The notes under the pieces were generated by a model that saw only the letters and a program-made list of their open reading frames with translations, had not been told where the DNA came from and searched no databases. From the NCBI RefSeq assembly GCF_011758765.1, contig NZ_JAANOU010000001.1:1922001-1986000 (forward strand): DNA of 64,000 nt. Direction: 5' to 3'. Both the position numbers and the translations under genes were made by a program. This DNA is from Amycolatopsis viridis. Its GTDB lineage: Bacteria > Actinomycetota > Actinomycetes > Mycobacteriales > Pseudonocardiaceae. Within the stretch, counting starts at the first letter, position 1. The number at the start of each line of letters is the position of its first letter. This document shows, one piece after another, positions 63,114 through 64,000 of this stretch.

Positions 63114-64000
63114 GTGGAAGGTGATGTGGAACCGCGGGTGGCCGTCGTCACGGGTGCCGGGGCGGGACTGGGCCGGGCGGAGGCGCTCGCCCTGGCCCGC
63201 GCGGGCGTGTCGGTGGTGGTGAATGACGTCTCCGACACCGCGGGGGGCGTCGTGGACGAGATCGAGTCCGCGGGGGGCAAGGCGCTCCTCGTCACCGGCG
63301 ACGTGGGTGAGCGCGCTACCGCCGATGCCCTCGTCGAGGCCGCCGTGGAGCACTTCGGCGGGCTGCACGTCGTCGTCAACAACGCCGGCGTGCTGCGCGA
63401 CCGGATGATCTTCGCCATGTCCGACGAGGAGTGGGACACCGTGATCCGCGTGCACCTGCGCGGGCACTTCCTGTTGTCCCGCAACGCCACCGCGTACTGG
63501 CGCACCTGGTCGAAGGCGACGGGCCGGCCGGTGCCTGCGCGCCTGATCAGCACCGCGTCCGAGGCGTTCCTGGTCGGTTCCGCCGGTCAGCCCAACTACG
63601 CGGCGGCCAAAGCGGGCATCGTCGGCCTCACCGTCGCCATCGCCCGCGGTGCCGCGCGCTACGGCGTGCGGGCCAACGCCATCTGCCCGCGCGCCCGCAC
63701 CGCGATGACCGCCGGGGTCTTCGGCGACGCCCCGGCCCAGGGGGTGGACCCGCTCTCGGTCGAGCACGTCGCCCCGCTCGTCGCCTACCTGGCCTCCGAC
63801 CGGGCGGACCGGATCAACGGTCAGGTGTTCGTGGTGCACGGCGGGATGGTGGCGCTGCTGCGGCCGCCCGCCGTCGAGCGGCGCTTCGACACCGTAGGTC
63901 CATTGTGGACAGAAGGGGAGCTGGACTCCACCGTGGGCGCCTACTTCGACGAGCGAGACCCCGAGGCGATGTTCGCCGCCACCGAGATCCTGGAGCTCCC
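63114..64000 (+). CDS. hsd4A: Short-chain dehydrogenase (Hsd4A/Rv3502c-like), 3' end cut
   Basis: The first 295 codons of an SDR that runs off the right edge. The NAD motif VVTGAGAGLGRAEALALARA, NNAG, catalytic serine in LISTASEAFL and YAAAK are complete. In Mycobacterium the equivalent enzyme oxidises β-hydroxyacyl-CoA and 17β-hydroxysteroid intermediates of sterol breakdown. TAGTCT at 63101–63106 lies seven bases before the GTG, so it is probably leaderless. The steroid role is inferred from gene order and the KstR-like site. Confidence 0.85.
   Translation, partial: MEGDVEPRVAVVTGAGAGLGRAEALALARAGVSVVVNDVSDTAGGVVDEIESAGGKALLVTGDVGERATADALVEAAVEHFGGLHVVVNNAGVLRDRMIFAMSDEEWDTVIRVHLRGHFLLSRNATAYWRTWSKATGRPVPARLISTASEAFLVGSAGQPNYAAAKAGIVGLTVAIARGAARYGVRANAICPRARTAMTAGVFGDAPAQGVDPLSVEHVAPLVAYLASDRADRINGQVFVVHGGMVALLRPPAVERRFDTVGPLWTEGELDSTVGAYFDERDPEAMFAATEILEL

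Overview
The window is very high in G+C, and coding third positions are almost always G or C. Its gene content is that of a mycelial actinomycete. Several blocks match Mycobacterium gene order (the Rv2733c–Rv2718c region, Rv3502c–Rv3506 and Rv0247c–Rv0250c), and the overall mix best fits Pseudonocardiaceae such as Amycolatopsis. The genus is an inference. I see no rRNA, tRNA, CRISPR array, insertion sequence or prophage, so this looks like chromosomal backbone with accessory insertions.

Layout. 1–5.7 kb (minus strand): a truncated aminotransferase, a MocR regulator, a lipase-maturation-factor-like membrane protein, and the Entner–Doudoroff pair eda/edd. 5.9–9.8 kb (plus): a four-gene Sdh1-type succinate dehydrogenase operon. 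The gap between edd and sdh holds two CRP/GlxR-like sites spaced 30 bp apart. 9.8–16.5 kb: a ROK repressor divergent from a complete sugar ABC importer and a GH63-type glucosylglycerate/mannosylglycerate hydrolase, probably one solute salvage system. 16.5–21.3 kb (minus): an unknown membrane protein and the gluABCD glutamate importer, with a strong hairpin between gluB and gluC. 21.5–34.7 kb: the conserved block miaB, Rv2732c-like, DUF349, Rv2728c-like, miaA, dapF, hflX. It is interrupted by two regulator/MFS pairs and by an inverted array of 21-bp repeats.

34.7–39.7 kb: lexA divergent from a LysM cell-wall gene, with two SOS boxes between them, then nrdR and the B12-dependent ribonucleotide reductase nrdJ. 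39.8–50.6 kb: an accessory stretch with a toxin–antitoxin-like pair, an NAD(P)-binding protein, a LysR/MFS divergent pair, a prolyl oligopeptidase, a DinB-like protein, a MocR regulator, a CBS protein, and DUF2293 and DUF4192 proteins. 51.2–54.2 kb (minus): an overlapping ideR–galK pair with galE downstream. 54.3–59 kb (plus): an AcuC-type deacetylase followed by a Pat-type protein acetyltransferase, together a reversible lysine-acylation module. 59–64 kb: the sterol side-chain degradation cluster fadD17, fadE27, fadE26 divergent from fdxD and an hsd4A-like SDR that runs off the end. A perfect KstR palindrome lies between the two arms.

Many genes here are joined by 4-bp ATGA or GTGA overlaps. 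At least six genes have a -10-like TANNNT hexamer 6–8 bases before the start codon, which suggests leaderless transcripts.
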